Assembly: GCF_024259515.1 (NCBI RefSeq)
Contig: NZ_JANBWE010000005.1
Coordinates: forward strand, 62,001 to 126,000
Reading direction: 5' to 3'
Source: Salirhabdus salicampi
GTDB taxonomy: Bacteria > Bacillota > Bacilli > Bacillales > Alkalibacillaceae
Length of the DNA stretch: 64,000 bases
Shown: piece after piece, positions 17,246 through 25,058 of the stretch
Layout of the letters: the number at the start of each line of letters is the position of its first letter
Position numbering within the stretch: the stretch's first letter is position 1
The notes under the pieces: model-generated
Database searches by the model: none
The model's input: the letters and a program-made list of their open reading frames with translations, nothing else
Told to the model about the DNA's origin: nothing
Position numbers and translations under genes: made by a program

Positions 17246-18103
17246 GTGGAGGAAAATCTATTTAATGAAAAAAGTTGGACAACTTACGACGGGGTGGAAA
17301 AGATTGAAATACGTCTACTCCTCGAAGGGATTTTCCTTCGTTACGGATACGACTTTCGAAATTATTCATATTCGTCTCTACGGAGGCGTATATGGCATCG
17401 AATAAAAGCCGAAAAGCTTAGATCTATTTCTGAATTAACAGAAAAGGTACTCCACAACCCGATTTTTATGGAAAGGCTCCTCGCCGATTTTTCCATAAAT
17501 GTTACCGAAATGTTTCGGGATCCTAGCTTTTTCTCCTCATTTCGAAAGAATGTTGTACCATTGTTAAGATCCTATCCAGTCATTCGAATTTGGCATGCAG
17601 GGTGCTCAACTGGTGAGGAAGTATATTCAATGGCAATTACGTTGAAAGAAGAAGGTTTACTAGGAAAATGTAAGATTTATGCCACTGATATGAACAAAAA
17701 TGTGTTAGAAATTGCTAAAAGTAGAAAAGTACCGTTAGAAAAGATGCGAAAGTATACCTATAATTATCATCAAGCAGGCGGTGAAAAAGACTTTTCCAAA
17801 TATTATTCGGTACAAGGGAATTTTGCTATTCTCGATCAAAGCTTAACGGAGAACGTTGTTTTTGCCCAACATAATTTAGTTACAGACGGTTCTTTTAACG
17901 AATTCAACTTAATTTTGTGCCGAAATGTCCTTATTTATTTTAATAATGAATTACGTGATCAAGTTCACGATTTGTTTTATCAAAGTTTAAGCAGGTTTGG
18001 TATATTAGCGTTAGGGGATAAAGAGTCCATTCGATTTACACAACATGCACAACATTTTGAAGAAGTATTGCCAACTGAGAAGTTCTATCGAAAGACGAAG
18101 TAA
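17246..18103 (+). CDS. CheR-type protein-glutamate O-methyltransferase
   Basis: A 285-residue SAM-dependent methyltransferase of the CheR family. The N-terminal helical part contains YDFRNYSYSSLRRRI, then NVTEMFRDPSFF, the SAM-binding loop IWHAGCSTGEEVYS (about 114-127) and LILCRNVLIYFN (about 221-232). GTG 17246 is preceded by AAGGAG, only 12 bases after the kinase stop. There is no CheB methylesterase and no chemoreceptor in the window, so this CheR is not part of a standard chemotaxis locus. It is more likely to modify the adjacent kinase or act elsewhere; the target is not shown by the sequence. Confidence 0.9.
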   Translation: MEENLFNEKSWTTYDGVEKIEIRLLLEGIFLRYGYDFRNYSYSSLRRRIWHRIKAEKLRSISELTEKVLHNPIFMERLLADFSINVTEMFRDPSFFSSFRKNVVPLLRSYPVIRIWHAGCSTGEEVYSMAITLKEEGLLGKCKIYATDMNKNVLEIAKSRKVPLEKMRKYTYNYHQAGGEKDFSKYYSVQGNFAILDQSLTENVVFAQHNLVTDGSFNEFNLILCRNVLIYFNNELRDQVHDLFYQSLSRFGILALGDKESIRFTQHAQHFEEVLPTEKFYRKTK

Positions 18104-18154
18104 CCAAAATCTACGGAATTCCAAGCTGAAACTTAATAGGTTAGGAGTCTAAAT

Positions 18155-20314
18155 ATGCAGCGAAGTGATAAAATTAACATCTTAATGGTAGATGACCGTC
18201 CCGAAAACCTTCTAGCACTTGAAGCTGTACTTTCCAGTCCGGAGTACAATTTAGTTCGGGCAACATCTGGTGAAGAAGCTCTTAAGTTTCTCCTGAAAGA
18301 TGACTATGCAGTCATTTTGCTTGATGTTCAAATGCCTGGTCTGAATGGATTTGAAACAGCACAAGTCATTAAAAGTCGACAAAAAACTCAACACATTCCA
18401 ATTATTTTCTTAACAGCCATCAATAAAGAGCCAGAACATGTATCGAAAGGTTATTTAATTGGGGCAATTGATTATTTATTCAAGCCATTTGAGCCTGATA
18501 ATTTAAAGGCTAAAGTCGACAACTTTGCCAGTATTTATGAAAAAAATCAAAGAGTAAAAAAACAATCTGATTTGTTGAAGAGAAGCTTACGAGATTTAGA
18601 AAAAGCAAACCAGGAATTATCAAGACAGGCGGCGGAATTACGGAAAGCAGAGGCTATTTCGCGTATTATTGGGGACGCTTCAATTGACACGATGATTGTA
18701 TTTAATAATCAAGGCGAAGTGTTAACGGTGAATCCTGCCGTAAAGGGAATGTTTGGCTATTCTCAATCAGAGTTGATAGGGGATAATATTGTTGCACTGA
18801 TTCCTCTATTTGGATCGGATAAATTAAATGTTATTTTTAATGATGAAGATGGCAAACATGAGCACATATTTGAGCGTTTAATTGAAACACAAGCCCTTCA
18901 GAAAGATGAGTCATTATTCCCAGTTGAGATACAAATTGGAAAGGCTATTGTCGATGGTAAAAGGTTATTTGCTTGTACCATTCGCGACATAACGGAACGG
19001 AAAAAGCAGCTAGCAGCATTAAAACATCAAGCTTTACATGATAGTTTAACAGGGCTACCGAATCGTACGTTATTATATGATCGAATTCAAGAAAGTATGG
19101 GGAAAAGTAAAGCTTCCTCCACTGAAATGTCCCTACTCCTCTTTGATTTAGATCACTTTAAAGCAATCAATGACACCTTAGGCCATCATTGTGGTGATCT
19201 TTTATTAAAGCAGATAGCGAATCGACTTGAGACCCTTGTAGGGGAAGAAGACACAGTCGCACGATTAGGTGGGGATGAGTTTGGTGTACTATTGTCCAAT
19301 ATGGATACAGACAAAGCAGTAACGTTGGCGAAAGAAATTATTGAAGTCATTGAACAACCGATTGAAATTAATGAACAGACATTGATGGTTCGTCCAAGTG
19401 TCGGTGTGGCAATATTCCCATATCATGGTGACGATGTGGAAACGTTAATGCGAAGAGCAGATGTTGCGATGTATACAGCGAAGCGTACGGGAAGTGGCTA
19501 CGCTATTTATTCAACCGAAAATGATCCAAACAGCTTAAATCGCCTACAATTAATTAGTGAACTTCGGGATAGTATTGATCATGACAAGTTAATGGTTTAT
19601 TACCAGCCAAAACTAGATGTGAAGTCTAATCGAGTATTCGAACTTGAGGCTCTTGTTCGTTGGGAACACCCGATACACGGTTTTATTCCGCCGGATGAGT
19701 TCATTCCTTTAGCAGAGCAAAATGGATTAATTAAATCACTTACTTTAACAGTGTTGAACAAGTCCTTAGGTCAACTCGCCCGTTGGCGAAAAGAAGGGTA
19801 CAATACGGGAGTAGCCGTTAATTTATCAACTCGCAATTTACAAGACATATATTTGCCCGACCAAGTAAAAGAATTATTAGAGAAATGGGAAGTGCCACCA
19901 CAGTGTTTAACATTAGAAATTACGGAAAGCTTTATTATGGCAAACCCAAAAAGGGCAATGGATATATTATTGAAACTAAGAGGACTCGGAATTCGCTTGT
20001 CTATAGATGATTTTGGAACAGGTTATTCTTCGTTGGCCTATTTGAAGAACTTACCAGTTGATGAAATAAAAGTTGATAAGTCTTTTGTTATTGATATGAC
20101 AAAGGATCCGAACGATGCGATGATTGTTCGATCTGTCATTAGTTTAGCGCATAATTTAGGAATTTCAGTTGTAGCAGAAGGTGTAGAAACTGAAGAAATA
20201 TGGGATATGTTGGTTTCATTGTATTGTGATTCAGTACAAGGTTACTATTTAAGCCGCCCATTACCGGCTGATAATATTTTTCGTTTCTTAATGGAAAGAG
20301 AAATAAGAGTTTAG
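18155..20314 (+). CDS. Response regulator with REC-PAS-GGDEF-EAL domains
   Basis: 719 residues, cytoplasmic. The receiver domain has Asp57 (ILLDVQMPG) and Lys in FLKP-type position (FKPFEPDN). A coiled coil and PAS domain (about 165-285) follow, then a GGDEF domain with intact RLGGDEF (370-376) and an EAL domain with intact E498-A-L. Both active sites look competent, so it could make or degrade c-di-GMP. The inhibitory RxxD site before GGDEF is absent (GEED there). As third gene of the riboswitch 1 operon, it is the likely phosphorylation target of the hybrid kinase and closes a c-di-GMP feedback loop. Which activity dominates cannot be told. Confidence 0.93.
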   Translation: MQRSDKINILMVDDRPENLLALEAVLSSPEYNLVRATSGEEALKFLLKDDYAVILLDVQMPGLNGFETAQVIKSRQKTQHIPIIFLTAINKEPEHVSKGYLIGAIDYLFKPFEPDNLKAKVDNFASIYEKNQRVKKQSDLLKRSLRDLEKANQELSRQAAELRKAEAISRIIGDASIDTMIVFNNQGEVLTVNPAVKGMFGYSQSELIGDNIVALIPLFGSDKLNVIFNDEDGKHEHIFERLIETQALQKDESLFPVEIQIGKAIVDGKRLFACTIRDITERKKQLAALKHQALHDSLTGLPNRTLLYDRIQESMGKSKASSTEMSLLLFDLDHFKAINDTLGHHCGDLLLKQIANRLETLVGEEDTVARLGGDEFGVLLSNMDTDKAVTLAKEIIEVIEQPIEINEQTLMVRPSVGVAIFPYHGDDVETLMRRADVAMYTAKRTGSGYAIYSTENDPNSLNRLQLISELRDSIDHDKLMVYYQPKLDVKSNRVFELEALVRWEHPIHGFIPPDEFIPLAEQNGLIKSLTLTVLNKSLGQLARWRKEGYNTGVAVNLSTRNLQDIYLPDQVKELLEKWEVPPQCLTLEITESFIMANPKRAMDILLKLRGLGIRLSIDDFGTGYSSLAYLKNLPVDEIKVDKSFVIDMTKDPNDAMIVRSVISLAHNLGISVVAEGVETEEIWDMLVSLYCDSVQGYYLSRPLPADNIFRFLMEREIRV

Positions 20315-20321
20315 GATATAA

Positions 20322-20360
20322 GGAGCGTTGTCTGAACTGTAGACAGACACGCTCCATTTT
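20322..20360 (+). terminator. Terminator of the hybrid kinase operon
   Basis: GGAGCGTTGTCTG pairs with CAGACACGCTCC with one bulged base, followed by ATTTTATTG. It ends the riboswitch 1 operon. Confidence 0.85.
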
Positions 20361-20437
20361 ATTGTTCATTTTTTCGTGAATGTTACGCCCCTTTTTATGG
20401 AATATTAATGTTGAAAAAGCCGCCGCAAATCAAATAT

Positions 20438-20451
20438 ATGACATTTGTCAT
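20438..20451 (+). promoter_or_regulatory. Probable DesR operator, palindromic half
   Basis: ATGACATTTGTCAT is a perfect palindrome 89-102 bases before the desaturase start. B. subtilis DesR binds paired sites containing such TGAC/GTCA elements upstream of des. With DesK and DesR encoded just downstream, this is the expected operator. Confidence 0.65.
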
Positions 20452-20460
20452 AAAAAACTG

Positions 20461-20474
20461 CTGACGTTCATGAC
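20461..20474 (+). promoter_or_regulatory. Probable DesR operator, second degenerate half
   Basis: CTGACGTTCATGAC repeats the TGAC/GTCA-like pattern about two helical turns after the perfect palindrome. In B. subtilis two adjacent sites of unequal quality are filled cooperatively by phosphorylated DesR. TATCAT near 20498 could be the -10 element. Confidence 0.5.
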
Positions 20475-20539
20475 TATTACGAAACAAGAAATTCACCTAT
20501 CATTAAGACTAGGTCATAAAGGAAACAAGGGGGATAATT

Positions 20540-21577
20540 ATGGCTAACTCAAAATTAGCGCAACTACGAAAAAAAATTAAACAATTTGAAACATCAGATA
20601 CAAAGGCAAGTGTATGGCAAATGATTAATACAATAGTGCCATATATATTGCTATGGTACTTAGCATACGAGGCGATTTCTATATCTATATGGTTATCATT
20701 AGCGATTTCAGTAATAACGGCAGGGTTTGTTGTGCGGACATTTATTATTTTTCATGATTGTTGTCATGGATCATTTTTTCATAACCGCAAGCTAAATAAC
20801 ATTGTCGGTACTATTACCGGAATTTTAACAATGTTTCCATATGAAAAGTGGAAACGTGAACATTCAATTCATCACGCTACTAGTGGAAATTTAGATAAAC
20901 GTGGAACTGGCGATATCTGGGTTATGACAGTTGATGAGTATGTAAAAGCGACAAAGCTTGAACGTCTGCAGTACCGTTTATATCGTAATCCGTTCGTAAT
21001 GTTTGTACTGGGTCCACTAATGTTATTCTTTGTGGAAAATCGAAAAAACCGTAAAGATGCTCGAAAAAAAGAACGAATCAACATGTATGTTACGAATGTA
21101 TCCATTGTTGCTATTGCAATTGTTTTAATGTTAGCCATCGGTTGGGTTAACTTTCTAATCGTTCAATTACCAATTATGTTCGTATCAGGAATGCTCGGAA
21201 TATGGTTATTCTACGTTCAGCATCAGTTTGAAGACTCCTATTTTGAAGATGAATCGGATTGGGACTACGTGAAGGCGGCTATAGATGGAAGTTCATATTA
21301 TAAACTACCTAAAATATTACAGTGGATTACGGGTAATATCGGTTACCACCATGTTCACCATTTAAGTCCGAAAGTACCGAACTACCATTTGGAGCCTGTA
21401 CACAATTCAACACCAGAATTACAGCAGGCGACAACGATTACGGTTGGTTCAAGTTTAAAATCCATTCGTTTCCGTTTGTACGATGAAGAAGCGAAAACAT
21501 TCGTTACGTTTAAAGAGGTTAAACATTTATTAAAGCAACCAAATAAAAAAGTATCCATGCAAGTAAATAAAACGTAA
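20540..21577 (+). CDS. des: Acyl-lipid fatty acid desaturase
   Basis: Membrane di-iron desaturase of 345 residues that introduces a double bond into membrane phospholipid acyl chains (delta-5 in B. subtilis), restoring fluidity in the cold. The three histidine boxes are HDCCH (72-76), HSIHH (108-112) and HHVHH (270-274). Two pairs of hydrophobic segments flank them. ATG 20540 follows AAGGGGG. The gene lies next to desK and desR and carries a DesR-like operator pair upstream, exactly the B. subtilis arrangement. The regiospecificity is inferred from that context. A hairpin terminator separates it from desKR, so the kinase and regulator have their own promoter. Confidence 0.94.
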   Translation: MANSKLAQLRKKIKQFETSDTKASVWQMINTIVPYILLWYLAYEAISISIWLSLAISVITAGFVVRTFIIFHDCCHGSFFHNRKLNNIVGTITGILTMFPYEKWKREHSIHHATSGNLDKRGTGDIWVMTVDEYVKATKLERLQYRLYRNPFVMFVLGPLMLFFVENRKNRKDARKKERINMYVTNVSIVAIAIVLMLAIGWVNFLIVQLPIMFVSGMLGIWLFYVQHQFEDSYFEDESDWDYVKAAIDGSSYYKLPKILQWITGNIGYHHVHHLSPKVPNYHLEPVHNSTPELQQATTITVGSSLKSIRFRLYDEEAKTFVTFKEVKHLLKQPNKKVSMQVNKT

Positions 21578-21588
21578 AAGTCTAAGGG

Positions 21589-21625
21589 AAAAACCGTTCA
21601 AATGTAAATTGAATGGTTTTTCTTT
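21589..21625 (+). terminator. Terminator after des
   Basis: AAAAACCGTTCAA pairs with TTGAATGGTTTTT around a short loop, followed by CTTTTA. Confidence 0.85.
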
Positions 21626-21640
21626 TATCATAATGGAAGA

Positions 21641-21649
21641 TGGTATAAT
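21641..21649 (+). promoter_or_regulatory. Extended -10 promoter element for desKR
   Basis: TGGTATAAT is an extended -10 (TG-n-TATAAT) 31 bases before the desK start, just after the des terminator. No strong -35 is visible, which extended -10 promoters do not need. Confidence 0.6.
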
Positions 21650-21679
21650 AGATAGGAATTGTAAGGAAAGGAAACGAAT

Positions 21680-22816
21680 ATGCAAAATTGGTATAATATT
21701 TTTCCGAAAAACAAAAGTTTAAGCATTTACGTATGGATCATATTTAGTTTATTACCTTTTTACTTTATATTTAAGTCGACTATGCTTTGGGAAATCGTGT
21801 TCGGATTCGTCATGATCATTTTATTCTTCGTAGCTTACCGGTTATCTTTTTTGTCTAATGGATGGTTTCTATACGTATGTGTTTCCATCATGATATGTAT
21901 AAGTGTAGGCATGTCACTTTTTTATGGGTATGTATATTTTTCACTATTTTTAGCCTTTTATATTGGGAATGTACAACATAAAGGTGGATTTATAACCCTC
22001 TATATTATTCATGTTGTAACGACCATTACAGCTGCGTCATTGAGCGTATTGACACAACGTGAATTATTCTTTTCACAATGGCCTTTTATTGGGGTTACAA
22101 TCTTAGGGGTTGTATTGTTGCCTATTAATACATATAACAGAATTAAAAGGCAAAAGCTCGAAGTTCAGCTTAATGATGCGAAAGAAAAAATTTCACAATT
22201 AATGGTTTACGAAGAAAGACAAAGAATTGCACGAGACTTACACGACACACTTGGGCAAAAATTAACGTTAATTGGGTTGAAGAGTGACTTAGCGAGCCGG
22301 TTAATTCATAAAGACATAAATGGTGCCAAAAATGAAATTACGGATATTAATCAAACCGCGAGAACAGCGTTAAAAGAAGTGCGGGATATGCTTGCGGATA
22401 TGCGTGGGGCGAAGTTAGATGAAGAATTGAAACATGTTCAGCAACTTTTAAAAGCTGCCAATATTGACGTATCCATACATGGGAAAACAAATTTGCGCAA
22501 TACGCCTGCATTAGTGGAAGATGTAATGAGTATGTGTTTAAAAGAGGCTGTAACAAATATCGTAAAGCATAGTGGAGCAAAATCTTGCATAATTGAAATA
22601 AACGAAACGATTGATCATTTTCGTTTAAAGATTGAAGATGACGGGGTTGGATTTAGTGACGAAAGTGAACAAACAAATGGTCACGGTTTAAAAGGTATGG
22701 CTGAACGTTTAGAATTTGTGAACGGCCAAGTGAACATTACGAACAAAAATGGTACCACAATAGATATAACCATACCTAATGTTATGACAATGGTAAAACA
22801 GGGGGAAGAGCGATGA
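21680..22816 (+). CDS. desK: DesK membrane thermosensor histidine kinase
   Basis: 378 residues with about five N-terminal membrane segments, a two-helix coiled coil and a HisKA_3/HATPase catalytic core. The phosphorylated histidine is His188 in ARDLHDTLGQ, the same number as in B. subtilis DesK. The N box (LKEAVTNIVKHSGA) and G box (DDGVGF, GHGLKGMAERL) are intact. DesK senses membrane thickening in the cold and phosphorylates DesR. Its stop overlaps the desR start by four bases (ATGA), and des lies upstream. Identity is well supported by both motifs and context. Confidence 0.94.
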   Translation: MQNWYNIFPKNKSLSIYVWIIFSLLPFYFIFKSTMLWEIVFGFVMIILFFVAYRLSFLSNGWFLYVCVSIMICISVGMSLFYGYVYFSLFLAFYIGNVQHKGGFITLYIIHVVTTITAASLSVLTQRELFFSQWPFIGVTILGVVLLPINTYNRIKRQKLEVQLNDAKEKISQLMVYEERQRIARDLHDTLGQKLTLIGLKSDLASRLIHKDINGAKNEITDINQTARTALKEVRDMLADMRGAKLDEELKHVQQLLKAANIDVSIHGKTNLRNTPALVEDVMSMCLKEAVTNIVKHSGAKSCIIEINETIDHFRLKIEDDGVGFSDESEQTNGHGLKGMAERLEFVNGQVNITNKNGTTIDITIPNVMTMVKQGEER

Positions 22817-23415
22817 TTCGTATCGTCATTGCGGAAGACCAGCGAATGTTACTCGGTGCACTCGGTTCTTTACTTGATTTAGAAGATGATATGGAAGTAG
22901 TAGGGAAGGCTGCAAATGGACAAGAAGCAGTCGATCTGGTGAAACAGCACAATCCGGATATTTGTATTATGGACATCGAAATGCCGGTAATGAATGGGCT
23001 AGATGCTGCTGAAGAAATGATTGACTTGCCATGTAAAACCATTATCTTAACGACCTTTGCACGAGCAGGATATTTTGAACGTGCACGACAAGTGCAAGTT
23101 AGTGGCTATTTGTTGAAGGACAGTCCTAGTGAGGAGTTAGCAAGTTCCATACGGAAAATTATGAACGGTGGAAGAGTCTATTCCCCTGAACTCGTTGATT
23201 TAGCTTACGAAGAAGCAAACCCACTTACAGAGCGGGAAAATCAAGTGATAAAGTTGATAGCAAAGGGAAAAAGCACAAAAGAAATTGCAAAAGAACTCCA
23301 CTTAACGTATGGTACAGTTCGTAACTATATATCAGTCATCTTTGACAAACTGGACGTATCAAACCGGGTTGAAGCTGTTTCAAAGTTTGAGGATAAAGGT
23401 TGGTTCAAACAATAA
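22813..23415 (+). CDS. desR: DesR response regulator (NarL/LuxR type)
   Basis: 200 residues: receiver domain with acidic pocket (IAEDQ) and phosphoacceptor Asp54 (CIMDIEMPVMNG), the same position as in B. subtilis DesR, then a LuxR-type helix-turn-helix (about 138-195; LTERENQVIKLIAKGKSTKEIA). Phosphorylated DesR activates des transcription. The gene overlaps desK by four bases and ends with a terminator. The palindromes at 20438-20474 are its probable binding sites. Confidence 0.94.
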   Translation: MIRIVIAEDQRMLLGALGSLLDLEDDMEVVGKAANGQEAVDLVKQHNPDICIMDIEMPVMNGLDAAEEMIDLPCKTIILTTFARAGYFERARQVQVSGYLLKDSPSEELASSIRKIMNGGRVYSPELVDLAYEEANPLTERENQVIKLIAKGKSTKEIAKELHLTYGTVRNYISVIFDKLDVSNRVEAVSKFEDKGWFKQ

Positions 23416-23426
23416 TGTTTAAAGTA

Positions 23427-23458
23427 AGACACTTTGGTATAAGAAGTGTCTTTTTTTA
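23427..23458 (+). terminator. Terminator after desR
   Basis: AAGACACTT pairs with AAGTGTCTT around an eight-base loop, followed by a run of seven T. It isolates desKR from riboswitch 2 downstream. Confidence 0.88.
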
Positions 23459-23654
23459 TTTTAAAAAGATGTTACTACTTTAAAATAGAAATCGTCTACT
23501 TTACATAATGATAGGTTAACAAGAACGGTGCACATAGTGAACATTTTTCGTTATTTTGGAATAGTTAACTGCTTCAAAATCTTATTGTGGGTAATAAGAG
23601 TTACTTTTTGTTGGTACTAAAGTATGATATTCTATATTTATGTAAATATTGCCT

Positions 23655-23736
23655 TCAAGATAAGGGCAAACCTATCGAAAGATGGGGACGCAAAGCTTAA
23701 GGGGCTAAGGTGTAAACCATGCCAGCCAGCTACCAG
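23655..23736 (+). ncRNA. c-di-GMP-I (GEMM) riboswitch 2, probably translational
   Basis: The conserved parts are present: AGGGCAAACCTATC, a GAAA tetraloop, GGGGACGCAAAGCTTAA, GGGGCTAA and CATGCCAGCCAGCTACC. There is no terminator between the aptamer and the gene; the ribosome binding site GAGGAGG begins two bases after the aptamer. GCCTTC at 23651-23656, just before the aptamer, can pair with GGAGG, so ligand-dependent closing of an extended P1 stem could hide the Shine-Dalgarno. The aptamer is certain; translational control is inference. Confidence 0.93.
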
Positions 23737-23749
23737 AGGAGGAAAAGTC

Positions 23750-24634
23750 ATGCAAATTTATAAAGACCAAGCCAATTACCAGCCATTTTGGAGAAATCAA
23801 TCTTATAACACTACATATCAGCAACAACCAAATCAACAAAACAAAGTGACAAACCACCCCCAATTAAATGAAACTAAAGGATTTCAAAATGAAACAGGTA
23901 GTCAAAAGAACAACTTGCAAAGTATGCAAAATGTGCTGAATAACTACTATTCTATGAAATCAGGTTTTAATAGTAGTGGTGACTTGAAGAAACAGTTAAA
24001 TCAATTGGCAGAAAAGAGTATATCTTATCGTGTAGATAAGCATTCTGAAAAGTTCGAATCGAAAGTTCATAACTTTAAGATGGAGATAAGTCGCGAAGCC
24101 CACGAAGCATATAGTAAAAGTCGTCAAAATAATTCTGCGGCGCATCCATCTGAAAATCGTAACAATGCAAGTGTGAATGGACAAGCCAATCGCAATGACA
24201 AAGCAGCAACAGCTAGTAACGGTAAGAATATCTCAAATGAAAATGCTGATAATAAAGGACGCTCTCAATCTAGTGCAAATGATGAGAATCGATCTGCTTC
24301 AAATCATACAGAAAATGAAACATATACGAATCAAGTTGAAAACCGTGGTCGAACAGAATCTAACGTAAAGAATCAATCAAGAACGAATTATACTGAAAAT
24401 AATTCGACTGCAAGTGGTAATAGTAGTTCCAGTACAGCAGCTACTGAGGCGGCCCGTGGTACACAAGTACAAACTAAAGATACGAACGTAGAAGTGCAAC
24501 GTGGCGACGGTTTTATGTATAATCAAACCGATAACACAACGTCTCAAGAAGGTGTATCTAGTAGAACGTCGGTGCAAAATGACGGCACATGGGAAGGTAT
24601 GAATACTTCTGTAAATAAAGATACAACAGTTTAG
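23750..24634 (+). CDS. Asn/Ser/Gln-rich protein of unknown function under c-di-GMP riboswitch control (ends at an in-frame TAG)
   Basis: I do not recognise this family. The start is ATG 23750, eight bases after GAGGAGG and directly behind riboswitch 2; the frame upstream is only open through the aptamer. The product is 294 residues, hydrophilic, without signal peptide, membrane segment or cysteine. Residues 1-40 are Tyr/Asn/Gln-rich, 60-125 predict a charged helical region (LKKQLNQLAEKSISYRV, FKMEISREAHEAYSKS), and the rest is low-complexity Asn/Ser/Thr/Glu with repeats such as NVEVQ and GTWEGMN. After TAG 24632 the same frame continues 45 codons, containing TEVQ and GTWESMN, to TAA 24770, twelve bases before a terminator. 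The amber may be a nonsense mutation, a read-through site or a sequencing error. Biofilm or surface use is a guess from the riboswitch. Confidence 0.75.
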   Translation: MQIYKDQANYQPFWRNQSYNTTYQQQPNQQNKVTNHPQLNETKGFQNETGSQKNNLQSMQNVLNNYYSMKSGFNSSGDLKKQLNQLAEKSISYRVDKHSEKFESKVHNFKMEISREAHEAYSKSRQNNSAAHPSENRNNASVNGQANRNDKAATASNGKNISNENADNKGRSQSSANDENRSASNHTENETYTNQVENRGRTESNVKNQSRTNYTENNSTASGNSSSSTAATEAARGTQVQTKDTNVEVQRGDGFMYNQTDNTTSQEGVSSRTSVQNDGTWEGMNTSVNKDTTV

Positions 24635-24772
24635 AATACAGAAGTACAAACCGAGTCCAATAAAGTAGGCACATGGGAAAGTATGAATAACGAGACTACA
24701 GTCGGCGTAACTAATGGTGAAAATGTATTTAATACTGGACCAATAGGATCTAATATAGACTATAAAATGTAA
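24635..24772 (+). pseudogene. In-frame 3' extension of the riboswitch 2 gene beyond an amber codon
   Basis: Forty-five sense codons in the frame of the upstream gene, ending at TAA 24770-24772. The translation repeats the preceding segment's pattern (NTEVQTES, GTWESMNNETTV against NVEVQ, GTWEGMNTSV) and ends IGSNIDYKM. It has no start site of its own. The terminator lies 12 bases after this stop but 150 bases after the amber, so this was probably the native C-terminus. Confidence 0.7.
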
Positions 24773-24783
24773 ATATGAATAAT

Positions 24784-24815
24784 AAAAAAGTGAAGGTATA
24801 ACCTTCACTTTTTTA
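24784..24815 (+). terminator. Terminator after the riboswitch 2 gene
   Basis: AAAAAAGTGAAGGT pairs with ACCTTCACTTTTTT around a two- to four-base loop, with the T-run on both strands. Confidence 0.88.
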
Positions 24816-24913
24816 TATAGTTGAAAGAGGTAGAGGAATGGATAAACATAACATTTACAATGTGTGTAGGGCTATGGTACTGTTTCTTTAAGACTACTAA
24901 AAATTAAAAATGG

Positions 24914-24990
24914 ATGAAAAGGCAAACCTACAGAAATGTAGTGACGCAAAGCTAAAGGGGCTAACGTTTTACTATGCCAGCCAGCTACCG
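24914..24990 (+). ncRNA. c-di-GMP-I (GEMM) riboswitch 3
   Basis: GAAAAGGCAAACCTACA, a GAAA tetraloop, GTAGTGACGCAAAGCTAAA, GGGGCTAA and TATGCCAGCCAGCTACCG carry the class I c-di-GMP aptamer signature. It stands before the membrane GGDEF-EAL gene. The 3' strand of its P1 stem (TTTTAT) is also part of an antiterminator, see the next feature. Confidence 0.95.
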
Positions 24991-25032
24991 TTTTATTAAG
25001 GGACATCCGTATAAAACGGATGTTTTTTATTT
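24988..25032 (+). terminator. Riboswitch 3 expression platform: terminator with mutually exclusive antiterminator
   Basis: ACATCCGT (25003-25010) pairs with ACGGATGT (25016-25023), followed by TTTTTATTT: a strong terminator. CCGTTTTAT (24988-24996) is exactly complementary to ATAAAACGG (25011-25019), which would destroy the terminator. Because CCGTTTTAT also closes aptamer P1, ligand binding should free the terminator, predicting that c-di-GMP turns the gene off. Confidence 0.85.
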
Positions 25033-25058
25033 ATATTGATGATTGGGGACACGAGCCG

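Noticed and set aside
24377-24808. A 143-codon ORF on the minus strand across the Asn/Ser-rich gene
   Set aside because: It is antisense to a low-complexity gene, has no ribosome binding site, and its start falls within the terminator hairpin. The open frame follows from the skewed codon use of the other strand.
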